NCBI GenBank assembly: GCA_030641485.1
Contig: DAOWHJ010000029.1
Location: forward strand, 1 to 6,221
DNA from: Pseudomonadota bacterium
Lineage (GTDB): Bacteria; Desulfobacterota; Anaeroferrophillalia; Anaeroferrophillales; Tharpellaceae
Length of the DNA: 6,221 nt
Direction: 5' to 3'
The number at the start of each line of letters is the position of its first letter. Within the stretch, counting starts at the first letter, position 1. Positions 5,654 to 6,221 of this stretch are shown in pieces. The notes under the pieces were generated by a model. It ran no database searches. It was not told where the DNA came from and saw only the letters and a list, made by a program, of their open reading frames with translations. The translations under genes and the position numbers were made by a program.

Positions 5654-5701
5654 TGACTACGGATCAGGAGGCCGGGAGTTCGAATCTTCTGCGGCGCGCC
5701 A
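5654..5701 (+). other. att core: 3' part of a tRNA-Arg(ACG) gene
   Basis: The segment reads as the 3' portion of a tRNA. It has the anticodon loop CTACGGA with anticodon ACG (5659-5661), the 3' anticodon strand TCAGG, and a 5-nt variable loop. The T-arm GGGAG/CTTCT encloses TTCGAAT (5679-5685). The acceptor strand GCGGCGC, discriminator G and encoded CCA end at 5701. The 5' anticodon strand matches for only three bases, and no D-arm or 5' acceptor strand exists upstream, so the gene is not complete. This is what remains when an element integrates into a tRNA gene 3' end and duplicates it. It serves as attL, attR or the junction between tandem elements. The left limit of the identity block cannot be set without the other copy. 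Confidence 0.85.
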
Positions 5702-5709
5702 ATAATATC

Positions 5710-5761
5710 AAAGAGTTACGAAGATTCCTGGTAAAAGGAAGGCTTCGTAACTCTTTTTTTT
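5710..5761 (+). terminator. Strong intrinsic terminator after the tRNA-Arg fragment
   Basis: A perfect 14-bp stem (5710-5723 with 5743-5756, AAAGAGTTACGAAG and its complement) carries an inner TTCCT/AGGAA stem (5725-5729 with 5736-5740). A run of eight T ends at 5761. It lies 8 nt after the CCA, so it is probably the tRNA-Arg transcription terminator, either native or carried along with the att region. Confidence 0.88.
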
Positions 5762-5779
5762 GCCATAATTTTGCCATAA
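5758..5779. repeat. Two tandem 11-bp repeats TTTTGCCATAA (candidate arm sites of the right integrase)
   Basis: Exact copies stand at 5758-5768 and 5769-5779. Like the repeats on the other side of the att core, they have an 11-bp period and sit beside an integrase gene, here 26 bp from its stop. The first copy shares the terminator T-run. A role in integrase binding is inferred. Confidence 0.5.
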
Positions 5780-5794
5780 ACAACCTCCACCCTT

Positions 5795-5810
5795 GTTAAT
5801 CATGATTAAC
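5795..5810. repeat. Perfect 16-bp palindrome GTTAATCATGATTAAC
   Basis: A gap-free palindrome overlaps the stop codon of the right integrase. It may be an operator or a recombination-directionality protein site; nothing in the window identifies the binding protein. Confidence 0.45.
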
Positions 5811-6221
5811 CTAACGAAGCGTTGAACGCCATACCATCGTTGCCAACCGTCGCATTTTTCACGTATTTACTGTAGACGTTGATGATCATTTCCGTGTTGC
5901 GATGCCCCAAAACCTTTGAGATCCATAAAGGACTTTCATTACAACTCATGGCAACAGTCACAAAGCTGTGCCGGGTTTGCCGTAATTCACGTTTATCCAA
6001 TCCTGCTTTTTTCAATGCCGGCAACCAAACCCTACGACGAAGATGATTCATATCAATTCGCCTGCCTTGCACACTAACGAAAAAATACTGACCACCAAAA
6101 TGCTTGTATATCTCATTCTGTTCACGGAGACAATCCAACATTACCGGTAATAATTTGATTGTACGTCGACTGAATTTGTTTTTAGTAGGGCCTTCAACTG
6201 AAGCTCCATCCTCATCCTTGG
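5806..6221 (-). CDS. Tyrosine recombinase/integrase, C-terminal part (N-terminus beyond right edge)
   Basis: The frame is open from the right window edge to the TAA at 5806, giving 137 visible residues of a phage-type integrase catalytic domain. They include 'GPTKNKFSRRTIKL' with the beta-hairpin Lys, 'LRQTRHSF' with the second catalytic Arg (R-x-x-R in place of the usual H-x-x-R), 'LGHR' with the third-box His, and 'NVYSKY' with the nucleophilic Tyr. The first catalytic Arg and the N-terminal domains lie outside the window. An internal ATG at 6141 is not the true start, because conserved residues precede it. The sequence differs clearly from the integrase at 4199-5494 (no HDLRRT motif, different tail), so this is not a duplicate. 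It lies about 105 bp from the att core and probably belongs to a second element sharing the tRNA-Arg site. Confidence 0.88.
   Translation of the reverse strand, partial: KDEDGASVEGPTKNKFSRRTIKLLPVMLDCLREQNEIYKHFGGQYFFVSVQGRRIDMNHLRRRVWLPALKKAGLDKRELRQTRHSFVTVAMSCNESPLWISKVLGHRNTEMIINVYSKYVKNATVGNDGMAFNASLG

Noticed and set aside
5600..5701. Complete tRNA-Arg gene
   Set aside because: The D-arm, the 5' acceptor strand and a matching 5' anticodon strand are missing upstream; only the 3' part is present.

Overview
This window looks like the integrase-proximal end of an integrative mobile element, with its replication module, abutting a second integrase across a tRNA-derived attachment site. Almost everything reads on the minus strand, so the logical order runs from high to low coordinates. 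The host is probably a proteobacterium or Desulfobacterota member, judged only from the protein families (P4-type integrase, AlpA-like protein, AEP primase, DUF3987 ATPase). No gene identifies the species, so this is low confidence.

Right edge (5806-6221): the C-terminal half of a tyrosine recombinase, cut by the window end. Junction (about 5515-5810): the 3' portion of a tRNA-Arg(ACG) gene without its 5' half, followed by a strong terminator. It is flanked by 11-bp direct repeats on both sides, three copies near the left integrase and two near the right one. This is the architecture of a core att site with arms, and it suggests two elements in tandem at one tRNA locus. Next inward is a complete P4/DUF4102-type integrase (4199-5494) with its own promoter and a repeat-bearing leader.

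Between the integrase and the next gene (3307-4074, a helix-turn-helix-type protein) lies a compact structured segment: two hairpins enclosed by a 7-bp outer stem. One hairpin loop is complementary to the Shine-Dalgarno region of the downstream gene over 8 bases. This is the best candidate in the window for an undescribed regulatory RNA. The helix-turn-helix gene ends in a clear minus-strand terminator (3193-3253). An AT-rich spacer with direct repeats and a promoter follows.

That promoter drives a replication operon: an AlpA-like small protein (2707-2994), an archaeo-eukaryotic-type primase (1698-2648), a DUF3987-type ATPase/helicase (209-1711, overlapping the primase by 14 nt), and the start of a protein with a TubC-like N-terminal domain (1-207, cut by the left edge). 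Integrase, regulator, AlpA-like protein, primase and helicase together are typical of self-replicating integrative elements and phage satellites (P4-like or PICI-like). No capsid, packaging or conjugation gene is visible, so the element class remains open.
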